DNA from: Hevea brasiliensis | Taxonomy: Eukaryota > Streptophyta > Magnoliopsida > Malpighiales > Euphorbiaceae | Assembly: GCF_030052815.1 (NCBI RefSeq) | Contig: NC_079498.1 | Coordinates: 78,664,992 to 78,728,991, forward strand | Direction of reading: 5' to 3' | Length of the DNA stretch: 64,000 nt | In this document: one piece after another, positions 1 through 10,640 of the stretch | Position numbering within the stretch: the first letter of the stretch is position 1 | Layout of the letters: each line of letters opens with the position of its first letter | Notes under the pieces: model-generated | What the model saw: the letters and a program-made list of their open reading frames with translations, nothing else | What the model was told of the DNA's origin: nothing | Database searches by the model: none | Made by a program: the position numbers and the translations under genes

Positions 1-18
1 TTTATTTTGGGCATGTAT

Positions 19-409
19 TGTAATGGCCCGGCCACTAGTGATATTGTTCGCTCTGGGCCGAAGCCCTCACGGTTTTAAAATGCGTCACTAGGGGTTACGA
101 ACAGTCAACTTTTAAACCCAGCATCTCCCCCGTGTTTTGCCGATGTGGGATTTGCCCAGGGTGTTACAATCCACGCCCCTTATGAGACTTAGCGTCATCG
201 CTGAGGTTTGCCCCACCATCACCCAAGGTTGCATGTGGAGCAGCTCTGATACCACAAATGTAATGGCCCGGCCCACTAGTGATATTGTCCACTCTGGGCC
301 AAAGCCCTCACAGTTTTAAAACGCATCACTAGGGGTTACGAACCGTCAACTTTTAAACCCAGCATCTCTCCCGTGTTTTACTGATCTAGGATTTTCCTAG
401 GGTGTTACA
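19..409 (-). mobile_element. M1: TRIM retrotransposon in miniature, complete with TSD
   Basis: Two direct repeats of 150-151 bp (19-168 and 259-409) flank about 90 bp that encode nothing. Read on the minus strand the LTR begins TGTAACACCC and ends ATTACA. The right copy is followed (minus strand) by a primer site matching Met-tRNA usage, TGGTATCAGAGC (complement of 243-254), and a purine run precedes the left copy (complement of 169-184). These place the element on the minus strand. A perfect 5-bp duplication TGTAT (14-18 and 410-414) flanks it. The same locus without the insertion is visible in C2 at 20857-20861. It has no coding capacity, so it must be moved by enzymes of another element. 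The LTR copies differ at several sites, so it is not very recent. Confidence 0.93.
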
Positions 410-1412
410 TGTATTATAAAGGTTGTAATATTTTTTGGGTTGTAATTTCATTTATTTGATTCTTGTAAATTCACCTTGGTATGCTAAGGATTACTATGTA
501 ATTGGATTGCAAGAAGATCAAGGAGGTCAAGAGCATTGGTGGGACTAGTGGGAGGAATTCAAGATCAAGTGTTGATTATGTACTCCTTCAGCAACTCTTG
601 TAATATGAATGAATGAAATGCACCTAGGAATGCCTTGATTCAATTCTTGGTGGCTCAGAATTAAATCCCTTAGAAAGTCCATGATCACACCATATTTACT
701 GTTTATCCATGAATGCATGAGATGTATGGAAATATTTGCAAGTATATGATATATGCATGTTAAATGGATAATGTGCAAATTGAGACCATAATAGTAATTA
801 GGATGGCCACAAAATCTTGCAAACAAATGATTAAGTTGGATATGCTATAATTAAAGTAATCATAACATGGGCCCTCCATTGGGTAAGTTATTTTAAGAAA
901 TTTTAAATAGTTGCATATGATGCAATTAATTTAAGAGATTTTCTTAAGAATAATTGTTAAGCATGAGATGTTGTAAATATGTAAATGGTTTGGTGGCCAA
1001 TAATGGATGTGCCGGAGGACATTAAAATTATTTGCATGTTTACAGGCTCAATGGGATCAACTTAACTAATGCAAGATAAGTCAATAATGGATGTGCCTGA
1101 GATTTTGAGCATTAGGGGCTCGGTAAAGGATTGAACCTCACATGAGATGTGATGGGCAAGGTGTTGCTCACTTATAGTTTATTGTAATTCTAATAATGGA
1201 TGTACCTGAGGATGATCAATAGAATTATAAGAATTCAATCACCCACTAGAAATTTATCCAACTAGGATTTCCGTTTTCTACTTTGGAAGTGTAGAATTCG
1301 CTAAGTTAGTGGGAGGACCAATTTGATTAAAAGACCATAATCATTTTGGTTAATTACATGATACATTTACTAATTAATCTAGTTATTTTCTAGAATTAAT
1401 TTTCTAATAATA

Positions 1413-1552
1413 ATGAGCACACAACAACCACCACCATCCAATATCCTTGCAAGCATACTTGATCGCAATAGGTTGACAAGACCTAATCTATCTGATTGAC
1501 TAAGAAATTTGAAACTTGCCCTGAACCTTGAACATATAGGATATGTAATAGA
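1413..1552 (+). pseudogene. gag: C1 gag, N-terminal fragment
   Basis: The frame from ATG 1413 reads MSTQQPPPSN and then ILASILDRNRL, the typical start of this copia Gag family, matching C2 (ATG 21860) and C3 (ATG 60632 on the minus strand). A TGA replaces the Trp codon after NLSD near 1497. The frame is cut at 1552 by C2, and the next codons resume at 27513. Gag would form the virus-like particle that packages element RNA in the cytoplasm. Here it is a broken relic. Confidence 0.85.
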
Positions 1553-3659
1553 TGTTAGTAGTATGCCTTAGAGCATATCATTTAGTATGTATCTTGTACA
1601 TATTTTATTAATAAAAGGCATTTCCACTTTTTCGTTTACATAATATATTTATGTGTAATAGAAAAGGCCCATTGATATTTTGTTAGAAATTCTATTCTTA
1701 AGTTGTTAAGAATATGAGTGACAGTATTTCTAATACAAAGTATCATAAATAGGTTCACAATCAAGGATACTTCATAATAAGGACATGACTTATCCAGAAA
1801 GATTGTATTCATGTTTATTCCCAAGTTATTTATATGAGATATAAATATGATGGAATGGTGAGTCTCATGCCATATGACAAACATGATAGGCACTTATAAA
1901 TGATAAGTAGGCCGAATCAGTGACACTTATGACAAGCACATGGAGTTTACTCTTATCAATGTATTGTCATAAATCATATCAGTGCATATAATCTTTAGAC
2001 TTGAGATAGCACAGTTATCTTGTATATAGGTTGTTTGAGTTTGATACTGCTTATATACATGTACTGTGTATGGGTATATGGGCATGTGTTGGCTCCTACT
2101 AGTTATATATGGAGGTAGGTGTTGATCAAGATGGAATCTGTTCCTCTAAGTAAATAGAGATAAAATCCGATGTTCATTTAATTATTCTTGATGTTTTAAG
2201 TTCCTGGCTAGGACAGATAGATTTAATCAGAAAAGAGTTTCTGATGAGAAAATCTTTTTAATCAAGAACTGGAATTAAAAGAGAATATAATATTCATAGC
2301 AAATGGAGTTTGACATAAACCATGACTCCAGCTTGAGTTGGGATTTTGTAACAGAGAGATTCTAGTGCATGGTAACATATGATTATAGGTTCATTTAAGG
2401 TAAACCTTATTACTAATTGGGTGGCCATGGCATGCTATGCTAGGTGTTAACCATGGTCTATGAGGTGCATAAAATGATTTAGAGAAATCATTTATGGTGA
2501 GAAAGAGTTCTGATGATATTAAGAGTTGATATCATATCTCATTGCCAATTAGTGATGAGCCTAGTAAGTCACACACATACACAAGTTATCACCTAATTGA
2601 ATATGATTTAATTAATTAATTAAAGAGTTTAATTGATTAATTAAATAGGTTTCGTTTGCAATTAGATTGCAAAGTCCCTAGCATAACTTGAAAACAAATC
2701 TAGGTTATTGGATGTACAGTATAAGTTAAATTTATATTTAAAGTGTTTAAATATGAATTTAATTAATGAGAAATTAATTAATAAAGATTAATTAATTAAT
2801 TTATATTTGATATAAATGGATTAGAAGAAGAGAAATAATTATTTTGTGTTGAGAACTCAAAATTAAGATACAGGGGCATTTTGGTCATTTTACAGGGTGA
2901 CATGTGGCACCATGAGATGGTGACACATGGCATTACACATAAGCTTTCCAAATGTCTTTTAATCATGTAAGATGATTAAAATTAAGATTAAATGTAGGTT
3001 TGACACTTGGCACAATGTGATTGGGTCAATCAAACTTAGAACCAATCAGAGGGTGACATGTGACAAGGGTTTAATGTGTTAACCTAGCTATATAAGTATT
3101 GTTATGAAGAGAAAAAAAACAACCAGCAGCTCCTCATCCTTGGTGCCGCCACCCAAGAGTTTCCCTTCTCTTTTTCTTAATCTCTCATCTATTCCAAGAG
3201 ATTAGCAAATAATCTCTTGAATTAAAAATACTAGAAATTGTTTCTAGTGTCCTATTTGCATCTTTAATCTCAAAAAGGGCAGAACTTGATTTTCTAAATA
3301 ATAGAAAAAGCTTTAGAAGCTGTTCAAGGGCTGCCATAGGTGTTCTTTGTGTGGACAAGCTAGAGGGACAACATCTGGCGTCCTGAAGACGCATCTGGAA
3401 GGCACAAATACACTGTAGTGCATCAAGAGGTTAGTGTATTTGTTCTTGATTTAATCTAGGGTTCTAAAATTAATCTGATTAATTTTAAAATCTTAAATGG
3501 CAAATACAGATCCAAAAACATATTAAAAGAGTTTTAATATGTTGTTTATCATTGAAATCAAATAGATAAAAGTAAATCTTGCATGATGCATGTGACCCTA
3601 GGTGAAAATTTTTGAATTCAATGGTATAAACTTGTGTTTTTCACGCTTCCATTCATTCA
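1553..3659 (+). repeat. C2 5' LTR
   Basis: This 2107-bp LTR begins TGTTAGTAGTATGCC and ends CATTCATTCA. It matches the 3' LTR at 25385-27512 with a few differences per hundred bases; the 3' copy is longer partly because of a small duplication near 26585 (TTTAAATATATATTTAAAGTG region). It contains a TATA box at 3088-3096 and several AT-rich blocks with TTAATTAATTAA. The short ORF on the opposite strand at 1636-1893 recurs in every LTR copy and is taken as chance. Confidence 0.93.
2898..3096 (+). promoter_or_regulatory. C2 U3 promoter: four TGACAyrTGGCA motifs, CCAAT boxes and TATA box
   Basis: Four near copies of a 12-bp motif lie in the 200 bp before a TATA box (CTATATAAG, 3088-3096): TGACATGTGGCA (2898-2909), TGACACATGGCA (2921-2932), TGACACTTGGCA (3001-3012) and TGACATGTGACA (3054-3065). 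ATTGG and CCAAT boxes lie between the last two. The same arrangement is seen in the 3' LTR (26751-26918, TATA at 26941-26949) and, on the minus strand, in C3 and C4 LTRs. The position suggests that transcription starts about 25-35 bp after the TATA box. Function is inferred from layout. Confidence 0.65.
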
Positions 3660-3661
3660 AT

Positions 3662-3673
3662 TGGTATTAGAGC
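3662..3673 (+). other. C2 primer binding site
   Basis: TGGTATTAGAGC lies two bases after the 5' LTR and has one mismatch to the Met-tRNA type site TGGTATCAGAGC seen in C3, T1 and the TRIMs. It would prime minus-strand DNA synthesis. Confidence 0.85.
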
Positions 3674-3703
3674 CACTATATTTGCCATTTAGACTGTTGA
3701 TTA

Positions 3704-6700
3704 TGTAACACCCCTATTTGTATAGCCTGGTATATTTCACTATTCCGGTGACCGGTGTCGGTCCGGACAATTAATGGGATTAGGGCCACACTTAAGACAA
3801 CTTGAGAAGCCATAAACACAAATAATTAGTAATGTTTAATTAGTTAACTATAAATAAGAAAAACAGAACCTAAGAGGTTAAACGAGCCGAGAGTCACAAC
3901 GATGAGTGACCTTCTCGGGAACGACTGCGAAGTCGTTTTAAACTCAAATTTCGAACCGTAAAAAGTGACGCTGCGGTCCTTACGACCCTTATAAACATAG
4001 TGGAAAAAAGAAAATCACGAAAAAGAACTGTTAAGTCAGTCAAATAATTAGGTCAGGGAGCCGGAAGAAATATGGAATTATTTGCAAACCGGGATGAACC
4101 GGCGAGGGGCAATTTGGTCAATTGACCCCGAGTGACTCTGACCTAATCACAAATAAAATCAGAGAAAAGAAAATTTCGGAATCGAGAATTAAATTAAAGA
4201 ACTAATAGAAAAAAATAAATAGAAAAAAAAAAGAAGATGGAAAAGTCAAAGGTGATGACATCATGCATGATGTCATAAAGGATTAATTAATTTATTTTAT
4301 TAAATTGGGATTTTTGGTCTTCTAAAAGGGGATAATTACTAACAATTAAAAAGAAAAAAAAATCACTTTCTTCCTCCCCATGTCCAACCGTCCCTCTCTC
4401 TCACCATTTTTCTCAAAAATCCTCCATTGATGAATATTTGAAGCTCATAAAACCCTAAATTTTCTTCATAATTCCCAACACCAAATCTTGATATTAGACC
4501 TTGGTTAAGAACTTAGAAGCAAAGAAAGGAAGAAAAAGTGAAGAGATTGAAGTTGGGAAAAGCTTCATCAAAGGTAAGTCTCCCTCTCCTAACTTAAATT
4601 AATTTATACTTATAAAAATGATGTTGAGCAAGTGAAAATTTAATGAAAAAGGAAAGAAATATTGTGTTGAGGGAAAAAGGGAAATTCAGCCAACTTGATG
4701 GGGGTTAGGGTTTGATGGAATTGATAGAATTGAACATGTAATTGAGGTTTGATGCATTAGAATGAGTTTAAAAGCTTTAATTAGTTGAATGGTTAAGTTG
4801 AAATTCTTAAATGAGATTAATTGCAACAAAGTAGTGAGATTAGGGTTTTGAGGCAAATTTTGGAGAAATGCATAAATGATGACTTTGGTCTATTGTGAGA
4901 TGAAAAATGGTCAATAATGATCAAAAGAGATGTGTGGAAATTGTGAGAATGGAAGTTAAATTCGTAGGTCAAATGGTCATGCTGCTGGCAGCATGACCAA
5001 ACCAACTTTGAAGGACCAAAATGGAAATTTTACAAGTCCAATTGATATGCCACCAATTGGAGATGAAAATAGACATAAAATAGCACAATTTTCATTAAGG
5101 AACCATGGCCAAAAACTGACTAAAACTTGGTGAACCAATTGACCAAAGTGAAATGAGAGCAGGCTGCCACTGCACCAAACTGACCAAATGAATAGTAACT
5201 GTTCATTTAGTCATAATTCGAGCTAGACAGGTCAAATTGATCTGAAACTTTACCAGTAATTAGATAAGACATAGATCTAAAACTTTCATGAAGAACACCA
5301 CCCCAAATTATGCCATTAACCTAGTCAAATTATTGAGCAAAGTTGAGTTATTAAACCTGTAACTCTGTAGAATTGCCATTGAGCAGTAAAGTTCCAATGG
5401 CTATAACTCTCTCTAGAAAACTCCGATTTAGATGAATCTTGAACCGATGGAAACCTAAGACATAGTAGAACATTTTTTATGAAGGAAATTAGACCAAATT
5501 ATGAACTTAACTTGATCAAATTACTGAACAAAGTTGGATAAAAAAAAAAACCTGCCAGAACCATAGTTGCAGTATGAACAGTGCACGTGAACAGTAACTA
5601 TATTTTGGCTATAACTTGAGCTACAAAACTCCGATTGTGGTGATCCAAAAATGAGAATACACTTAAGACAATAAGGAACATTTTCTATGAAGGAAGTTTT
5701 GCCAAATTCCAACAGTAGATTGACCAATGGAACAGTGCAACTTCGGAGCACCAAAACCGAAAATTGGCAATTTTGCCAAAATGACCTAACCTTTGAGAAA
5801 ATGACCAAAACCAACAAGTTTAATGACCAAAATGTGGTATGTGGGTGAAGTTGGAGTTCCCATACCTATTAAGCCTTAAAAAGTCAACAATTTGACTTGA
5901 ATAGTGTAGTGAATAGTAACCCAAAACACAAAAACTTCGAGAACGTCGAATTTAGCACGTTAGAGCTAGGTAATTGTGAAGCTAAATTTATTTTGGATTT
6001 ATATTAAGTTCTAGTACTGAAACATTGTAAAATTGTGTGTTTCAGTTGAAAAGAATATCGGGAAGGAACCCGAGGAACCGAGTCGAGCCTAAAGGACGAC
6101 TCGCTTGAGGTTTGTGCACAATAAACCCTATTTAAGCATTTTATCCTTGAAAAATTGATTTAGTACGCATTATGAATTTATGAACTTTTGTGTTGCCACC
6201 TTGTGATCAAATTGCAACTTTGGAAATTGATTTGATTTTTGTATGCAATATTTGAATGAAATGTTTAAAATGGATTTTTGATTCACACTTAGCATGACAG
6301 TTACTTATTATTCCTCCTCCATTTATGGGGTTGAGATCGTTTATTTTCCTCCCTCTCTGGCTTGCCAGTTAAGGTTGTAGATCGAATGAGTACTCATTAG
6401 CTAGCTAGCCACCTCCCTCATTGATTTTCATTAATGGGGTTGAGATTGCTTTGTTGTGGTGTACAACGCGGCATTGATTGGAAATTTTGTGTCATTGCTT
6501 AAGTTGTGTATAACTTTGGCAACACTGTGTTTATGAAATTGTTTGATTAAACTATGTTTAATAGATTATTTGACAAAATGATGTTATTATGAACTTTAAT
6601 ATTTGTGAAATGTAATTGAGAAACATTTAAATTGTGTTTGGCAATGAATGATTTATTTATTGCATTTTAAATTTTTATTGTGCACCACTGAGTATTTTTA

Positions 6701-7380
6701 TACTCAGCGATAACTTATTTTGCTGTCGCAGATAAGAGCAAGGAGAAAGCAGCAGAGTGAGCTGCTGTTAAATCGAGGACTACTCTGATCATTTTGTACA
6801 GGTATTATTTTATACCCTTGTAGATAATCTTGATGTAAATATAGAAATGTTATTTGTATCAAAGTAAGTTGAGCAGTTGTAAATAAATTGTAATGATATT
6901 ATTTTGGACTTTCTTCTGTAAATTTAATATTTGTACATATGAAATTCCTACTTTATGCTTTGTGAATGGAATTATTAACTATTCTGAGTTGATAAATTTG
7001 ATTTGGATTGTGGAACTGTTTTGAAATGAATTGATTTGAGTTGAATTGTGATTTATTGGAGGTTGGAAATTGTGAAACATTTTTGGGAGTGTTTTTCTCA
7101 GGTATTTGAAGAACGGTTTTCTCCAAAAACAAACGGAACTCTGTCAAAATTTTTATACAAATGGCGGCAAAAGTAAAATGGACAAAAAATTTTACTAGTA
7201 TTTAAACTTGAATAAATGGTTTTTAATTCTCACTAAAATGCTCACCACTTCTAAAATGTAAGAAAATCATTTTAAAATCTCTTGTAGGGTACTTAATAAG
7301 TTATCGGTAGGGGAAGTTCGGTAGTTCATTAAGTATTCTATAGGATCATGTTATGCCTTACGGAGGGGTAAGGTGTGACA
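3704..7380 (+). repeat. T1 5' LTR (3.7 kb)
   Basis: Starts TGTAACACCCC and ends GGTGTGACA. Notable parts: a GGTGACCGGTGTCGG block near 3747; a 22-bp palindrome built of ATGACATCATG and its complement (4255-4276); a pyrimidine-rich leader-like stretch (about 4365-4410); a splice-donor match AAAG|GTAAGT at 4573/4574; three degenerate repeats of about 200 bp starting near 5213, 5402 and 5611; a splice-acceptor match GTGTTTCAG ending 6045; and a hairpin CTGAGTATTTTTATACTCAG (6688-6707). No gene is present in this stretch. Small ORFs on either strand recur in other LTR copies without family resemblance. Confidence 0.92.
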
Positions 7381-7388
7381 TGTTTTAG

Positions 7389-7400
7389 TGGTATCAGAGC
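7389..7400 (+). other. T1 primer binding site
   Basis: TGGTATCAGAGC starts eight bases after the LTR end and is followed by ATGG, matching the Met-tRNA type site used by plant chromoviruses. Confidence 0.88.
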
Positions 7401-7482
7401 ATGGTTTTTCAATAAATTTTGACTATGTGTATGAACATTTTATTGATAAGTACAACTGCTCAAGTGTCTTTAATTGATACAT

Positions 7483-8790
7483 ATGACATATTTACATCAT
7501 GAATATGCACTAACGGAGGTCAACCTCCTTGTGTTTGATCTCAGGAAGTATAAAATTTGGGAAAACGGAATGGAAGGAGAAGATCATTCCGAAGAACAAT
7601 CTGTTGAGGCTGAGGTTCAAGGGGAAGCCCCAGCACTCCAGAACGTGAGTGGGTCTACCACTCTAGCTCCTGCTCCAGCACCGCAGTTTCCTGCTCAATT
7701 TGTACAGCAGATGGCTGCGTTCTTCCAACAAATGGCGGGTATTGTGCCACCCCAAGCTCAGATGCCAGTACCTGTAGCACAACCACAGCCCTCAGCTCGG
7801 TAATATGAAAAACTGATGAAATTTGGGGCCACTGAGTTTAAAGGCACTGTGGATCCACTGGAGGCAGAATAGTGGTAGGAAAGAATGGAATGAGTTTATA
7901 AAAAACTACAGTGTACGGAAGAGATGAAGTTCGAGTATTCCGTTTCCTTGTTACAAGGGAATGCGTATGGATGGTGGAAGACCATCCCCCACAGCCTGGT
8001 TGAGCCACCTGTGCTGACATGGGCAAACTTCCTGAGGGAATTCAGGCAGAAATGGGTTCCTGATGCATATGTAGATAAGAAATTGCAAGAATTCCCGAGT
8101 TTGAAGCAAGGGCACCAAACCATAGCAGAGTATGAGAGAGACTTCTCAAGGCTAAGCCACTATGCTGGAAGCTTAGTCTCCACCCCCAGAGACAGATGCA
8201 AGAGGTTTGAGTCCGGGCTAAGGCCAAGTCTGAGGATGCAAATTGTGGGTTTCAGACATCAGAATTTCGCTGAATTGATCTCATAGGCCCTGGAATTGGA
8301 AAGGATAGAATCAGAAGGGCAGTGAAAAAGGGTCCTCAAGAGAAAACTGAAAAGACTACGGGGCAAGCATCTGAAAGTGGTTCTGGGAAGAGGAAACAGT
8401 TTGGGGGATCTAGCTCCCGTAAATCTGGCAGAGGCAGATTTTCTGGCCAAAGACCACCCCGGTCTGGTCAGCAGACCCAACAAGCTTCTCGAGGATCTCT
8501 ATCAGTACGACAGTGTGAAACTTATGGGAAAACTCATGGCGGGGTTTGTTTCAAAGCTACTGGCGCATGTTTTAACTGTGGAGGGAGCGGACATTTCGCG
8601 AAGGATTGCACTAGTCCACGGCGGCCTAGATCTTTTGCTACATCGGAAGGATCAGCCCAAGTCTCTGCACCTAGAGGGTCACCGTCAACTGCTAGAGGTA
8701 GAGGCAGAGGTAGGGGTCCTGGTAGCACTCCTGGAAGTCAGAGCACTGTTAACCAGCCAGTATCCAGTGGCGCACCAGTTAGAGTGTATA
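7483..8790 (+). pseudogene. gag: T1 gag (capsid and nucleocapsid), broken by stops
   Basis: Reading starts at ATG 7483 or, more likely, ATG 7570 (MEGEDHSEEQ), since the minus-strand copy T3 also has an ATG there (39922). A proline/glutamine-rich N-terminus is followed by the capsid (retrotransposon Gag) region around 7800-8290, with YGWWKTIPHSL and AEYERDFSRL. A CCHC zinc knuckle follows, CFNCGGSGHFAKDC, with Cys/Cys/His/Cys between 8568 and 8609, then an RGRGRG-rich linker. In-frame stops: TAA at 7801 (Gln), TAG and TAG near 7868 and 7874, TGA near 7890, TAG near 8284. A frameshift near 8325 also separates the capsid and nucleocapsid frames. Gag would assemble the particle and bind RNA; this copy cannot make it whole. 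Confidence 0.88.
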
Positions 8791-10640
8791 CCATGCGTCA
8801 GAGGGAAGAGGCTGAAACATCAGATATTGTAGCTAGTATTTTCTCCATCCTTGACCAAGATGTGTATGTGTTATTTGATCTTGGCTCCACACATTCGTAT
8901 GTTAGTGCTAGTGTGATTTATTCTACTGCTATTCAGTTTGTACCAATGGACTATGATGTGCTAGTAACTAGTCCATTAGGCCAGGAAGTTAGGGTAAATA
9001 GGCTATATAGGGACTGTCCTTTGGTGATCCAAGGACACACTTTTCTGTCTGATTTAATTGAAATGCCCTTCAGAGATTATGATATTATCTTGGGCATGGA
9101 TTGGTTAGCCAGGCATCATGCGATTATTGACTGTAGACTAAAGACAGTCACTTTTGGTCTTCCTCAGTATGGTGATGTAGTAATACATGGGGAGAGACAG
9201 TTATTACCTTCAAACATCATTTCAGCTACACTAGCCAGGAAAATGATTAGAAAAGGGTGTGAGGTATACTTGGCACATGTGATAGACACCCAAGTGGGGA
9301 GTCCAGCACTGAGAGACATTCCTACTGTATGTGACTTTTCGGATGTGTTTCCTGATGAGTTGCCAGGATTACCTCCAGAAAGAGAGGTGCAGTTTGAAAT
9401 TGATGTTACGCCTGGTGTGGACCCAATCTCCATAACACCATACAGAATGGCACCTGCAGAACTAAAAGAATTGAAAGTGCAGTTGCAAGAGTTGCTTGAC
9501 AAGGGCTTCATCTGCCCTAGTGTATCACCTTGGGGAGCGTCGTGTTGTTTGTAAAGAAGAAGGATGGCACTCTCCGGTTATGCATTGACTATCGGCAGTT
9601 GAATAAGGTGACAATAAAGAACAGATACCCATTGCCCCGCATTGATGACTTGTTTGATCAGTTGAGGGGTGTAGCTATGTTCTCCAAAATTGACCTGAGA
9701 TCAAGTTATTATCAGCTGAAACTACAAGAGCAGAGTATACCTAAAACTGCCTTTAGAACCCGCTATGGCCATTATGAGTTCTTGGTCATGCCATTCGGGT
9801 TAACTAATGCTCCGGCTGCTTTTATGGATCTGATGAACACTATCTTCAGACCATACCTCGATCAGTTTGTTGTGGTATTTATCGATGATATATTGGTCTA
9901 TTCGAGGAATGCAGAAGAGCATGATAGACATCTGCGGATTGTACTGCAGACTTTGAGGGAGAAACAGCTATACGTCAAATTGTCGAAATGTGAATTTTGG
10001 CTAAAGGAGATATCCTTTTTGAGGCACATAGTATCAGCAGAGGGTATTAAGGTAGATCCTAGCAAGATTGAAGCTGTCCTTAATTGGAAGCCACCCAGAA
10101 ATGTCACAGAGATTCGCAGTTTTCTGGGGTTAGCTGGATACTACCATCGATTTGTAAAGGAATTCTCCATGTTGGCATCTCCATTGACCAAGCTACTTAG
10201 AAAGGATGTGAAATTTCAGTGGACGGACAAATGCCAGCAAAGTTTTGATGAATTGAAGAGATGTTTGATAGAGGCTCGATCCGACTTTACCTACAGGGTA
10301 AAGAATATACTGATTCTGATGCTTCTCACAATGGGTTAGGTTGTGTGTTGATGCAAGATCGAAATGTCATTGCCTATGCATCACGCCAGCTAAAACCGCA
10401 TAAGAGGAATTATCCGACACATGATTTGGAGCTTGCAGCCATTGTGTTTGCTCTTAAGATCTGGAGGCATTATTTGTATGGGAAAAGTGTTACATCTACA
10501 CAGATCATAAGAGTCTGAAGTATTTGAGCACCCAAAAAGAGTTGAATTTGAGACAGAGGAGATGGTTAGAGTTGATAAAAGACTATGATTGTCTGATAGA
10601 CTATCAGCTAGGGAAAGCTAATGTTGTGGCTGATGCCCTA
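8791..10640 (+). pseudogene. pol: T1 pol: protease, reverse transcriptase, RNase H (frameshifted)
   Basis: The protease reads VLFDLGSTHSYVS, with the catalytic Asp at 8877-8879; T3 has DPG at this spot. Reverse transcriptase follows from about 9420: [11 protein letters not shown] holds the first catalytic Asp (9692-9694), [12 protein letters not shown] comes next, and FIDDILVY holds the Asp pair (9884-9889). RNase H shows [12 protein letters not shown] and THDLELAAI (about 10310-10450). A one-base deletion near 9530 moves the frame within SPWGAPV, several small indels lie around 10275-10310, and another near 10490. Catalytic residues remain but in different frames. Confidence 0.88.

Larger units (their letters stand above)
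1..1552 (+). mobile_element. C1: outermost copia element, 5' leader and gag start (left fragment)
   Basis: This is the untranslated leader and first gag codons of a Ty1/copia element that serves as target for most other elements here. Bases 1-18 and 410-1552 align along their length with the leader of C2 at about 20840-22000, which fixes orientation and family. The C1 LTR and hairpin-repeat part of the leader must lie left of the window. The fragment is interrupted by TRIM M1 (19-409) and ends where C2 inserted (TSD ATAGA, 1548-1552). The element resumes at 27513. Bases 415-1412 hold no open gene, only leader sequence, including three copies of a TAATGGATGT motif near 1001, 1085 and 1194. Confidence 0.88.

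Noticed and set aside
19..409. Identification of M1/M2 as the 5S-bearing Cassandra TRIM
   Set aside because: Size and layout fit a TRIM, but no 5S RNA promoter box could be recognised in the LTR, so the specific name is not used.
1636..1893. Recurrent 85-codon ORF (MPIMFVIWHETHH...) antisense in copia LTRs, also at 25468-25725, 30892-31161, 48004-48261, 51337-51639 and 54936-55193
   Set aside because: It recurs because the LTR recurs. It runs antisense to the element and has no family resemblance or start-site context.
7838..8227. Minus-strand ORFs opposite T1 gag
   Set aside because: Shadow frames of gag with no independent support.
9164..9511. Opposite-strand ORF over T1 pol, repeated as 37983-38321 opposite T3 pol
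   Set aside because: A mirror frame of a conserved pol region. Its conservation follows from the sense protein.
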